In this document: piece by piece, positions 1 to 9,208 of the stretch
Layout: every line of letters begins with the position of its first letter
Position numbering within the stretch: the stretch's first letter is position 1
Assembly (NCBI GenBank): GCA_008638375.1
Contig: CM018035.1
Location: 39,360,254-39,424,253 of the forward strand
Direction: 5' to 3'
Source: Nyssa sinensis
Taxonomy: Eukaryota; Streptophyta; Magnoliopsida; Cornales; Nyssaceae
DNA: 64,000 bases
The notes under the pieces: generated by a model
Told to the model about the DNA's origin: nothing
The model's database searches: none
The model's input: the letters and a program-made list of their open reading frames with translations, nothing else
Program-made: the position numbers and the translations under genes

Positions 1-144
1 GGACCTTGGTGGCCAGTCATATCCTAGCCCACTTATTTCGGGCGAGGGTCATGACACAGTCACTTGTCCTCTCCCTTTTTATCAACTTCAGGCATTACGA
101 TTTTTTTCTTGGATTTGTGAAGAAAACTGAGTGGATCAAAAAAA
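1..144. repeat. Tandem duplication, copy 1 (interrupted by MITE)
   Basis: This stretch matches 683-830 closely: both run from a CCTTGGTGGCCAGTCAT motif to GAGTGGATCAAAAAAA. The copy continues after the MITE, at about 626-665 (CATTTTATACATTATACATT), and matches the uninterrupted second copy there. It is noncoding. The left end of the duplicated unit may lie outside the window. Confidence 0.75.
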
Positions 145-625
145 TGTGGGTAAATTATACTGACTTCCCTTGAGATTTCTAATAATGACATTGATCACTA
201 CTACTTTACCTGACAATATACAAATACCCCCTTCCAGTCAATATTTTTCTTCAAAACGACAAAGCTACATCTTTTATGCCTTTTTTTCAATTTTTAAATT
301 TGGACCTTTTTTTATTTTTCAAATAAATATTGATTAAAATCCTAAATTTACTTTTATATAAAATAAAAATAAGTTATTTTACCTTAAATTTATTTTTATA
401 TAAAAAAAATCTTTTAAAAATGTTAGAAAAAAATGGTCAAAATTTAAAAAATGCAAAATAAATAAATAAAAGGGGTAATTTTGTCATTTTGATTAAAAAT
501 ATTGATAGGAGGGAGTATTCGTATATTGTCAAGTAAAGTAAAGGAGGTCAGTATAATTTCAAAAATCTCGAATGAGATCAGTGTAATTGTCAAAAACCTC
601 AGGGGAGGTCAATGTAATTTACCCC
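145..625. mobile_element. MITE-like element with long inverted ends
   Basis: The left end (TGTGGGTAAATTATACTGAC) and right end (reverse complement GGGGTAAATTACATTGACC) are inverted, and similarity continues inward for roughly 100 bp on each side (shared words such as TTTACCTGACAATATAC). The centre is AT-rich and noncoding. Seven A residues lie on each side and could be the target duplication. The second copy of the host duplication (683-864) has the same site without the insert. The superfamily is not certain; a 7-8 bp duplication would suit hAT-like elements. A related element lies at 40330-40874. Confidence 0.75.
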
Positions 626-682
626 AAAAAAACCTAAATTTCATTTTATACATTATACATTTTTGCTTTGTGGTCTTAAAAA

Positions 683-864
683 GGGCCTTGGTGGCCAGTC
701 ATACATCCTAGCCCACTTATTTCAGGTTGGGGTCATGACAAAGTCACTTATGCTCTCCATTTTTATCAACATTAGGCATTACGTTTTTTTTTCTTGGATT
801 TGTGGAGAAAATTGAGTGGATCAAAAAAAAAAATCCATACTTTGTTTTATACATTATACATTTT
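683..864. repeat. Tandem duplication, copy 2 (uninterrupted)
   Basis: Second copy of the unit seen at 1-144 plus 626-665. It has a continuous A-run at about 830-840 where copy 1 carries the MITE, so it serves as an empty site. Confidence 0.75.
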
Positions 865-1459
865 TGTGCATGTTTATGTACACACTGTGTGTGTGCATAA
901 AGTGCTCCATTGCATTAATTATTGTCCCTTTTTGTCAGAAGTGCTATTTGGTTACCAAGAAAGTTAAGGGAAACATAAGAATTAAAAAAAAAAAATTAAA
1001 TTGACTTTGCAACGAGCAGAGATAAAAGCATGGAAGATATGATTAATTTTGGGGGGTTTGATCAAGTTAGGGATGGGATAAACATTGAAACCCATCTTCA
1101 GTACAAAGCCCAGGTTAGGTGCAGGCCCTTTTTGTTGCAACAGAGTCAAGTTAGGAGCCCATGCTTATCCAAAAATAAAAAGCAGGAGCCCAATCCCCCA
1201 CCTGCCCTTTTTACATCCCATCTGTCTCTAGAAATCACATCTCTTTTTTTTTGGTGCTATAAAAAATCACATCTTTAATTTTTAGGTAAAACAATATTAG
1301 CATTAGGTACCAACCTTCAAAGAGCATTTTGATATCAATCACAATCTGAAAAGGAGATATTAAGAGTAATTGTTGCCACAAAAAGAGATTCGGTAACAGA
1401 AGCATAAAACTTCATCTAATTTACGATAAAAACATCCCTAGATTTACCAACATACATGT
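865..1459. other. No recognised feature
   Basis: Intergenic or intronic sequence of ordinary plant composition. A short open frame at 1030-1278 has no recognisable domain and no codon bias, so it is not called as a gene. If the Pur-alpha gene continues off the left edge, this stretch would be its intron. Confidence 0.5.
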
Positions 1460-2156
1460 TTTAGGCAACATGTTAAAATGAAAACTACAAGGTCAAACCA
1501 CTAGAATCGTCAACCAATCCTCTTTATGGGTTTTAACTACGCCAAAATTGTTTTAAGCTATAAGAACCAAAAATTTTGAGAATACCATTAGGCTTGTTGT
1601 AAAATCGTTAAACCAGGCCAACCATTTTCAAATAAATTGTGCAGCTTTAACCACTAAGATAATTAAATCATTTTAGGGCTTTTTGTTCTCCACTTCACCA
1701 CTATAAATCTAGGGAGGAGAAGACACTCAAAATTTTAACCTCATTCTCTACTACTAGTGTTATTGACGGGTAAAGCTTTCTTATTCTTTTCTAAAGTTTT
1801 TGGCCCAAAGGCAACAATGAACTACAGATAGTCTCCTTCACGTTAGTAAACACTCACCCCTCCCTAACCCTAATGAAGGCAGGATTCAATCAAGTCTCTA
1901 GTACAACTACCTTCAAACTATACTAGCAAGCCAGCTGGCATCTTTTTTTTTTTTTACTTATTTTTCTTCTCCTTAATGTGTTTAATGTGATATCATGACC
2001 AAAACAATAAGTTAGAATCATGATCAAATTACATAACTACTAGACTTGCTGCCAAAGAAACTAAATTCAATAAAATCAATGCATGTTAAATATGAAATAG
2101 AATGAAATGAAAATCATAATTGAAGATGAGGGGGGAAAAAGGGGTAAGGAGAGTGC
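1460..2156. repeat. Tandem duplication of about 697 bp, copy A
   Basis: Nearly the whole stretch recurs 697 bp downstream. Shared landmarks in order are ACTACAAGGTCAAA, AACCAGGCCAACCATTTTCA, a CACCACTATAAATCTAGGGA box, CAAGCCAGCTGGCATC, a T-run and a closing GGAGAGTGCTTAGGCC. The TATA-like box is followed by pyrimidine-rich sequence, which looks promoter-like, but no ORF follows. It has no TG/CA termini, so it was not called an LTR. Confidence 0.85.
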
Positions 2157-2853
2157 TTAGGCCACATGTTAACATGTAAACTACAAGGTCAAATCACTAG
2201 AATCATCAACCAATCCTCTTTATCGGTTTTAACTATGCGAATATTGTTTTAAGCTAAATGAACTATAAATTTTGAGAATATTGTTGAGCTTGTAGTAAAA
2301 TCGTTAAACCAGGCCAACCATTTTCAAATAAATTGTGCAGCTATAACCACTTATATAATTAAATTATTTTAGGGATTTTTGTTCTCCACTTCACCACTAT
2401 AAATCTAGGGAGCAAAAGACACTCCAAAATTTTAACCTCAATCTCCACTACTAGTGTTATTGACCGGTAAAGCTTTCTTATTCTTTTCTAAAGTTTTTGG
2501 CCCAAAGGCAACAATGAACGACGGATAGTCTCCTTCACATTTATAAACACTCACCCCTCCCTAACCCTAATGAAGGCAAGATTCAATCAAGTCTCTAGCA
2601 AAACTACCTTCAAACTATACTAGCAAGCCAGCTGGCATCTATTTTTTTTTTTTTACTTATTTTCCTTCTCCTTAATGTTTAATGTGATATCATGACCAAA
2701 ACAGTAAGTTAGAATCATGATCAAATTACATAACTACTAGACTTACTGCCAAAGAAACTAATTTCCCTAAAATCAATGCAAAATAAATATGAAATAGAAT
2801 GAACTGAAAAACATAATTGAAGATGAAGGAAAGTGAAAAGCAAGGAGAGTACT
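2157..2853. repeat. Tandem duplication of about 697 bp, copy B
   Basis: Head-to-tail copy of 1460-2156 with scattered, mostly transition-type differences and small indels in the T-run. The copies have diverged by several percent, so the duplication is not recent. Confidence 0.85.
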
Positions 2854-3111
2854 TAGGCCTTCAAATGATTTGCAACTTTTACCAGAAGATGTTTTTTAAA
2901 CACAAGTTTCAATGTAATGAAATTCAATTAAATCTTAGAGCTTTTTTAAGTTGAGAGGGTAACTACACTAAGTTTATGCTTGGTACTCTAGAATGGACTT
3001 TGGAATGAAATGAAATAGGTTCCGCAATGGATTGATTTAACAATGGAATAGGAATGACCATTCTACTCATTTGTTTGGCTAAATACGATGGAATAAGTCA
3101 GTGATTGCATT

Positions 3112-3240
3112 CGAGTGTTTGGTTTAAACAATTTAATTGTTGGAATGAAATGGAAAGACTTAAATAATTGGAGTGTTTGGTATGAACAATTTAATTGTTG
3201 GAATGCAATGGAAAGATTTAAATAATTCAATTGTTTGGAA
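3112..3240. repeat. Short tandem repeat, about 61 bp x 2
   Basis: Two copies of a unit starting GAGTGTTTGG and containing ACAATTTAATTGTTGGAATG, followed by a partial third. Around it (2854-3578) nothing else is recognised apart from a small TG/TA run at about 3460-3530. Confidence 0.7.
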
Positions 3241-3578
3241 TAATTCAATCATCCTACAATACTCTTATATATTGATTAAATTATTTCAAAGGGGGTCATA
3301 TGCATTTCATAAATGATCCTACAAATATAAGTAGTATTTGCTGATCAGTGGCGTTCCATTATGATTAAACTGAAGATCTGCAATACTAGTTTCAAATGCT
3401 CATAAAATCATTCCAAGTTACATAATTCCAACAACTTTCAAACATATGCATGTTACAGTCATATATATGTATGTATGTGTGTGTGTATCTGTGTGTGTGT
3501 GCGCGCCTGTTTATATATGTGTATGTTACCAACAGGAAAGAAAGTGCAGAAAAAGGAAAGCAAAAAAAAAAAGGTTAC

Positions 3579-4015
3579 CTTCAAAAAGCGACCCCTTCTA
3601 TTCTCGCCAATGTCAAAATAGAACACCTGAAATGAAACACCATCAGTAGAAAGACAAGCACTTAAGCTAAAAGAAAAAAGAAAAAGAATAAGAAAGGAAA
3701 ACGACGGAAGTAAATTTGGATGAATTAGAAGGAAGTTAGCTATATATATGCCTTGGCGTCGAGCTGGAGTTCCTTGCTAAAGACGTCTTGTTCATCAGAA
3801 TTAACGTAGTAATTGAAGAGATCCAAGAACCAGGATATGCCATTGAAAGGGACGATAATGGTGGACCGGGTGGCCGATGTCTTCTCTGAGATTTTAAGGT
3901 AGCGGCCGCGAGGATTCTCCTTGAGATCGAAGTAGAAGAGCTTGTGCTCCACCTGTAAGGTCTTACACAGCAGCTCCACGTCATTTCCACCACCGCCTCC
4001 CGAATTCCCTTCCAT
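3579..4015 (-). CDS. PURA1-like: Pur-alpha-like nucleic-acid binding protein, exons 1-2 (5' part of gene)
   Basis: Exon 1 is 4015 down to 3752 (88 codons) and exon 2 is 3626 down to 3579 (16 codons). Exon 1 opens with MEGNSGGGGG, the Gly-rich start typical of plant Pur-alpha, then a PUR repeat with KLFYFDLKENPRGRYLKISE, STIIVP and WFLDLFNYYV. Exon 2 reads VFYFDIGENRRGRFLK, the start of the second PUR repeat. The phases join without a gap. Exon 2 has a TTTCATTTCAG acceptor and a GTAACC donor. The intron after exon 1 starts AAG/GC, so it is a GC-AG intron or a damaged donor. The expected continuation (VSEAS... type) is not found in 1-3578, so later exons lie beyond the left edge or are lost. 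Pur-alpha proteins bind purine-rich single-stranded DNA and RNA in transcription and mRNA control. Identification is strong; whether the gene is intact is unknown. Confidence 0.85.
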
Positions 4016-4044
4016 ATATACTATAACCCCGCCACAGCCCTAAG

Positions 4045-4419
4045 CTAAATCTTTTCCTTTGAATAATAGAATTGGAATTTGTTTGACAAACCTCCCAGTG
4101 AAATAACTAGCAGCAGGAGAGTTGACAGAGGGTTAGAAGCCCTGGTTGTGGATTCAAATAGGGATGGTGCTGGTGATTGCAGATTGCTACGCAGCAGATC
4201 CCGTGTTATGGGTGGTGGTGGTTGGCGGTGGTATAGTCCCACCGGGCGTTGGTGTTGGTGCGCGTCTTTTTCCTGCTGCTTGTGCTTCTGCAAATTAGGG
4301 TTCGAGGGGAGAGGAAGGATGGGCATTTGACCGAGTCCCATCTTCATTGCTCTTTTTAACGCCTCCATTTGCCTTAACAAAATCGCGTTTTTTACGCTCC
4401 CCATCCCTCGTGCGCGCAT
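4045..4419 (-). CDS. Unrecognised 124-codon ORF just upstream of Pur-alpha start
   Basis: An open frame that begins MRARGMGSVKN, is rich in Gln/His/Pro and Ser/Leu, and ends 29 bp before the Pur-alpha ATG on the same strand. No domain is recognised. It overlaps what should be the Pur-alpha 5' leader, so it may be an upstream ORF, part of the leader by chance, or an exon of something else. The pyrimidine-rich stretch at 4495-4545 upstream could hold the promoter or belong to a SINE tail. Confidence 0.2.
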   Translation of the reverse strand: MRARGMGSVKNAILLRQMEALKRAMKMGLGQMPILPLPSNPNLQKHKQQEKDAHQHQRPVGLYHRQPPPPITRDLLRSNLQSPAPSLFESTTRASNPLSTLLLLVISLGGLSNKFQFYYSKEKI

Positions 4420-4502
4420 TGTTACGCTTTCACTTCCCAGTTCAATTCTGGCAGTAATTTCATCAACGCATGTGCACTAACGGGCACCACCAGGCCCCTC
4501 CT

Positions 4503-4503
4503 C

Positions 4504-4535
<32 letters not shown>

Positions 4536-4632
4536 TTATACATCAGAGGGGAGCGAAGCTTAGTGTGTGAACCCAATAAAACTCGAACATGAGCGGACTT
4601 TAGCATCTTTGCTATCTCAATTGGTGCAGTAC
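4503..4632 (-). mobile_element. Possible SINE (tRNA-derived), minus strand
   Basis: Read on the minus strand, a head containing TGTTCGAG (resembling the core of a Pol III B box) is followed by sequence ending in an A/T-rich AAATAAAAAATAAAAA tail at 4503-4545. The A box is poorly matched and no target duplication is clear, so this is tentative. It abuts the left end of the foldback element. Confidence 0.3.
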
Positions 4633-5189
4633 ACGAATTTTTTACTTGATCCGGGTATTTTTAAAATTTATTGACCTGATTCAAGTATATTTTAATTTAT
4701 TTCTCAAATTCATGCCTTTTTAAAAGCTTATAAGTCTTTGATGCTGCAAAAAACAGCACTAGCAATAATTCGACGATACGATAAGAAGGACCTGCGAAAA
4801 AGAGAAGGAGGACCCTCCGACGATCAAGTCAATAAAGAGAGAATATATCAAATATGTGTAAAAGAGAGTGATTGTATATGAAATTGAATGTGAGATTGAA
4901 TATCTTTTGAGCATACCTGGTCCCTTTATTTATAGGGTTAAGAGTCATTGATTTTAGCAGTTTCCTATATTGAATAGAATTCCTTTCTTGCTTGATAAGT
5001 TTAAGAGATATGTGATAATCTTCCCTGATTGGGGTAGGATTTCTTTCCTATCTGAAAGACTTGCGCTCCAAGATATATTCCTTATTCTGAGGTCGAAAGT
5101 CTATGGAAGGCGGTGACTAGTTCGGAATCCCTTCCTGCAGATATATTATCACGAGGTCTACAGTACACTGGTCGGTACCTTACTGTTCT

Positions 5190-5435
5190 GGAGGCATCAG
5201 TTTTGGAGGACAGCTCTGGAGGCAGTAGTTCTGGAGGACAGCTCTGCTGGCAGCTGCTTTGGAGACAGCTCTGCTCTGAAGGTTGCTCTGCTGGTAGCTG
5301 CTCTAAAGGCAGCTCAGCTCTGGAGGTCAGCTCTGTAGGCAACTGCTCTGCTAGTAGCTACTCAGCTCTACTGGCAGCTGCTCAGCTCTGGAGGCAGCTG
5401 CTCAGGCAGTTCAGCTGCTCTGTAGGGAGCTCTGG
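5190..5435 (+). repeat. Degenerate CTGGAGGCAGCTGCT minisatellite
   Basis: About ten imperfect units built from CTCTGGAGGCAGCTGCTCAG-like words lie inside the LTR-like part of the 4739-5921 insertion. Both strands stay open here only because of the repeat (a Ser/Gly/Cys-rich frame on plus, a Leu/Gln/Ser/Pro-rich frame on minus), so no protein is called. Confidence 0.75.
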
Positions 5436-5629
5436 AGTTATGTAAGGGAGGCGTGAACCGGCGTCTTAAGGAGGAAGCTTATCATGGTATGGGTGTCTTT
5501 CTAGTAACAGAGAACTGATTGCCTGGAAAGAAAATTGGTCAAAGTCGGCACAATGTGACCAAATTTCTGATGCGGCTCAGTTGAAATATTAGGTCGACTT
5601 ATCTGATCTGCTGGTTCGGCTTGGCATTA

Positions 5630-5649
5630 TTTGGCGCCGTCTGTGGGAA
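5630..5649 (+). promoter_or_regulatory. Primer-binding-type sequence
   Basis: TTTGGCGCCGTCTGTGGGAA is identical to the sequence just after the 5' LTR of the gypsy element at 7486-7505. This marks the 4739-5921 insertion as derived from a Ty3/gypsy element of the same group. Confidence 0.7.
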
Positions 5650-5721
5650 CGCTTAGGCCACGTGTCTCGTTCCTGTGCTCCACCAATCCCGACTGGGGGA
5701 TTGGCTGTTGTGCCACTTTGA

Positions 5722-5764
5722 GTCCCACATCGGTTAAGAGTCGGGCACTGGCGTCGCTTATAAG
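5722..5764 (+). promoter_or_regulatory. snRNA-type USE plus TATA motif
   Basis: GTCCCACATCG at 5722-5732 is a perfect match to the plant snRNA upstream sequence element. A TTATAAG box follows 25 bp later at 5758-5764. In plants the short USE-TATA spacing (about 25 bp) goes with RNA polymerase III and the longer one (about 35 bp) with polymerase II. No known snRNA sequence follows, and a CCTTTTCC run about 30 bp downstream could end a Pol III transcript early. Confidence 0.5.
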
Positions 5765-5984
5765 CCCCAGGCTGCTCTCTTCCTAGCACAAGGCCTTTTC
5801 CTCCCTAGAAGAACAAAGCCGTGAGCCGCAAGACCCTGGGCGTAAGACCCACGGGCAGGCAAAGCGAACAATATTGTGCTAGGGAGCCTACCATGTGTCA
5901 AGATGAAAAAGTGCAGCATCAGTCTTAGATACCTTTAGAAAAAAATTTTGTCAAAGGCTTGTTAATCTTATACGCCTTTAAAAA

Positions 5985-6270
5985 GCTTGTTCATCTTATA
6001 CGTCTTTAATTAACTTCATAATTTGGCATTAGATAAAGACTTATAAGTCTTAGACGCTTTTTAAAAACTTATAAGACTTACAAGTCTTTTAAAGGCGTGT
6101 AAGTCTTATACACCTTTTAAAGGCTTGTAAGTCTTAAACGCCTTTTAAATGTTTGTAAGTCTTATACACATTTTAAAGGCTTGTAAATCTTATACATTTT
6201 TTAAAGACTTGTAAGTCTTACACTCCTTTTAAAGGCTTGTAAGTCTTACACTCCTTTTAAAGGCTTAGAT
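5985..6270 (+). repeat. Subterminal tandem repeats of foldback left arm
   Basis: About eight to nine degenerate units of roughly 30 bp with the core AAAGGCTTGTAAGTCTTA. The same motif in inverse orientation occurs at 17985-18072 and 21576-21720 in the right arm, with fewer copies. This explains why the two arms differ in length. Confidence 0.8.
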
Positions 6271-6617
6271 TAGATATATATAAGTATATTAAATAAAGTT
6301 ATTTAAAAAATTATATATCTTTTATATATTTGGTTATTTAATTTTTATATTTATATTAAATAAAAATAATATATATTTAAAATTATCACTTCATTATTTT
6401 TAAACTATAAATGACCTAAAAACCACTAAATAACATGTCAAAACCACATTAGTTAAAATAAAGATTAAAATGACTATTTTACCAAGAAAAAAATAATTAA
6501 AACTAAATACACTTTAAAAAAAATTAAAATTAAATACACATATAAAGCCGGTTGTAACATTTTTAACTAAATTTCTATTGGGTAGGTTTCAATTTGTTTT
6601 TTCGTACCAAATGCAAA

Positions 6618-6893
6618 AAAAATTAAGTACACATAAAGTCGGTTCACTTGTTTTTCCTAGTGTTGTTGACATGGCTTGGAGTTGGATCTGGCTATGAAGA
6701 AAACTGCACAGAGTTGGCAATGTATGGTCTTCCCTTGATCAACCTTTGGTTTGCGTTTACCAATTTTGTCAAGAATCAAACAGCAATATATATAATATTG
6801 ATGGTAATATTCACATTAGTATCTATTTTTAAATATAATATTGTTGGTAATTCTTATAATTAAAAGTTTTGTATGTTTATTTTAAAATATATT
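6618..6893 (+). other. Loop segment with possible captured exon
   Basis: This unpaired inner part of the foldback element includes a stretch at about 6650-6782 that is clearly less AT-rich than its surroundings and stays open in one frame (WLGVGSGYEENCTELAMYG and onward). It could be a captured host exon, as in Pack-type elements. The source gene is not recognised. The rest of the loop, 17214-17639, is AT-rich and featureless. Confidence 0.3.
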
Positions 6894-6898
6894 TATTG

Positions 6899-7484
6899 TG
6901 ATATACCACAAAACGACAGACCAATCCCATGTGACACGTGTGTCTACAGATCAATTAGGGGCTCGGTCATCCAAAGCATGCCGAGCATTCAGAACAGACC
7001 TACAGAACTTAAAGGGCCGAACACACGCCTATAGAGCAGAGCTACATTCTTACAAAGCCTACAGGTCTGAGCACGGACCTCTAGAGCACTCTCTGTGATT
7101 CAGAGCTCGTCGCCACCTTTAATATCTGCCGAGCAGAGAATAAGGAAACAGTCTTCTACAAGGAAACTACCACACATGATTATCTCTATTGTTGCTATAT
7201 TCAACAAGGCAATTGCTATCTCCGACGATCCAATCCCTATATTCATGGCTACAAATCCTAATCAACTTGGGAAAGCCATTGCCTATATATTAAACCCTAG
7301 AGGTACACTTTATTTTTTATGCTCATTCTTTGGCTTACATTACGGTTTTCTCAACTCAGTTTATTAACTTAAGCATCAGAGCGGCTACCGTCGGAGTCAA
7401 TCCGGTGGTCCTTTGATCTTCTTCTTGAGTGTTCTTCAGGTCGCAGAAGGTTAAAGTCAACTACATCCAAAAAGTGCAGCATCA
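6899..7484 (+). repeat. 5' LTR of gypsy element 6899-17208
   Basis: Begins TGATATACCACAAAACGAC and ends GTGCAGCATCA, 586 bp. It is directly repeated at 16622-17208. Inside are CGAGCA-rich words and an AT-rich 3' half with TATTTTTTATGCTC. Confidence 0.95.
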
Positions 7485-7485
7485 G

Positions 7486-7505
7486 TTTGGCGCCGTCTGT
7501 GGGAA
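7486..7505 (+). promoter_or_regulatory. Primer-binding site
   Basis: TTTGGCGCCGTCTGTGGGAA starts two bases after the LTR end, the usual position for a reverse-transcription primer site in plant gypsy elements. I did not determine which tRNA 3' end it matches. Confidence 0.8.
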
Positions 7506-7568
7506 TCGACAACAATCTCCAAGTGTTCTACTTACTTATAAACTTATTCTCCTTCTTATCGAAAAACC

Positions 7569-9014
7569 ATGGCACCCAATCTCCGACCAAGGAAGAACGC
7601 TTAAAATATACAAAACCCTCAACGTCGGCTGCCTGCCGGATGAGGAAGAGGACAGACAGCTGATCCCGTGCGGCAGGAGCTTGAGTCAGTCAAGCGACAT
7701 AACCAGCTCATGCAAGAACAACTTCTAGCCATGTCTAGAACTTTGGCAATGCTTACGCAAAATCAGGGGACAAATCCTCCAAATCCGCCGATCAACATTG
7801 CTGCTCAAGGGACACAACCCCCTATTATCACTACGAAAGAAAGGCCCCATGAAGAGGCTCCCAACCAATGACCTATACACCCCCAATGTGCTACTCACAT
7901 CGGCAGAAATCCTCAGCCGTCAGCGGCCGCAGGATGGGGAATGCTAGCCTTTGTTCTAGATGTCCATTATCGGAGCACCACCAGGGCTCCAACTCTTGGG
8001 GCTTCACGAGAAAACTCAGCACCTCCGGAGACTCAACCTCATGCAGTTCCAATTTTCCCAGCTCAGGAGCACCAGAATCCTCTTCCATCTGAGGGGCATG
8101 CCCATCCCATTCACATGGGAGCCGAAGCCGTAAGGCAAAATTCTCTAGGAGTTCCGCCTAGGGACCCACACAGAGCTGAAGAGGTGGTGGAGTCCATGGA
8201 CCGAACTGTTGTTATGAAAGGTGCTCAAAATCCTCCAGAGCAGGACGAGCTGGCTAGGCTGCTTGGAAGGCCACACCATTCATTCCTGCCATTATATCAG
8301 AGGAGAGACCGAGGAAGTTTTACCCAAGTTCACCCCATATGATGGGACTACTGATCCAGAGGACTTTCTGTCACATTACCAACACACGATGGCACTACAT
8401 GGGGCCTATGATGCCTTCATGTGTCATACCTTCATTACTAGCCTAAAGGGTACCGTTCTGAAGTGGTTTCACCACCTCCCACCGAACTCATTCACTAGCT
8501 TTTATGAGCTCGGTAGGCGATTCCTAGATAGGTTCATGACCAGTAGAAGGCTGAGGAAGGGACCTGAGTTCTTGTTGAACGTCAAGCAGACCAAGGAGGA
8601 AACCCTTAGAGCTTACATCATGCGCTTTAATGTCATTGAAGTTACAGATTGCAGCCCGAGCTTCCTAGTAGCTGCTCTGACCTCTGGCCTTGCTCAGAAA
8701 GGTTTTAGGGATTTTCTGATAAAGAACCCCCTACCGACATAGCGGCTCTCATGGACCGAGCCAGGAAATACATCAATCTAGAGGAAGCAAAAAATAACTC
8801 CCAAAAGATTAAAGAGCAAGCCCAGAAGGATGACACAAAGAAAGATGGCCAGAGGAGGGATGATCAAAAGAAGGATCCTAGTGTACACAGGAAAAGGGAC
8901 AGGAGCCTAGGAAAAAGAGCAAAATCCCGAACTCAATTTAACGTTGCCCCAAGGGAATTCACCAACTTTACTCCTCTAAACACCCCCTTGGCTCAAATAC
9001 TTTGGCAAGTCTAA
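7569..9014 (+). pseudogene. gag of gypsy element (frameshifted)
   Basis: Starts MAPNLRPRKN at 7569, like the gag of the element at 29645-39689, but hits a stop at codon 11. A predicted coiled-coil stretch (ELESVKRHNQLMQEQLLAMS) follows at 7668-7871. The retrotransposon gag core is at 8300-8742, with LPKFTPYDGTTDPEDFLSHY, LKWFHHLPPNSFTSF and a RRFLDRFM motif. Then comes a Lys/Arg-rich tail with MDRARKYINLEEAK (8751-9014). Several stops and shifts mean it no longer makes full Gag. No CCHC knuckle was seen. Confidence 0.85.
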
Positions 9015-9208
9015 GATCATGAAAATCTAAGGTGGACAGAACCAATAAAAGGCGATCCCAGTCTTTGGGACCAAAGTAAATACTACAATTTCCACAAGGA
9101 CCACGGGCATACGACCAACACATGTAGGTCCCTTAGACATGAAGTTGAACAACATAAAGAGAGGACGTTTGCAGGAGCTCGTTAGGTAGGACGGGAGGCA
9201 GAACCCCC

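Larger units (their letters stand above)
4739..5921 (+). mobile_element. Small nonautonomous LTR-type insertion in left arm
   Basis: The ends are perfect 10-bp inverted repeats, TGATGCTGCA and TGCAGCATCA, flanked by a perfect 5-bp duplication GTCTT (4734-4738 and 5922-5926). The first 890 bp look like an LTR (TATA-like TTTATTTATAGGG at about 4924) followed by a gypsy-type primer-binding sequence at 5630. The remaining 270 bp do not repeat the left end; they carry an snRNA-type promoter motif instead. No ORF for gag or pol is present. It is best read as a TRIM-like or chimeric unit mobilised by related gypsy elements: the elements at 6899 and 29645 have very similar 3' ends. Confidence 0.8.

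Noticed and set aside
1030..1278. 82-codon open frame on plus strand
   Set aside because: No domain, homopolymer-rich, no splice or start context; not distinguishable from chance.
3446..3649. Two overlapping frames with Val/Cys/Tyr-rich starts
   Set aside because: They translate a TG microsatellite and overlap antisense to Pur-alpha exon 2.
5082..5445. Ser/Gly/Cys-rich plus frame and Leu/Gln/Ser/Pro-rich minus frame
   Set aside because: Both arise from the degenerate CTGGAGGCAGCTGCT minisatellite.
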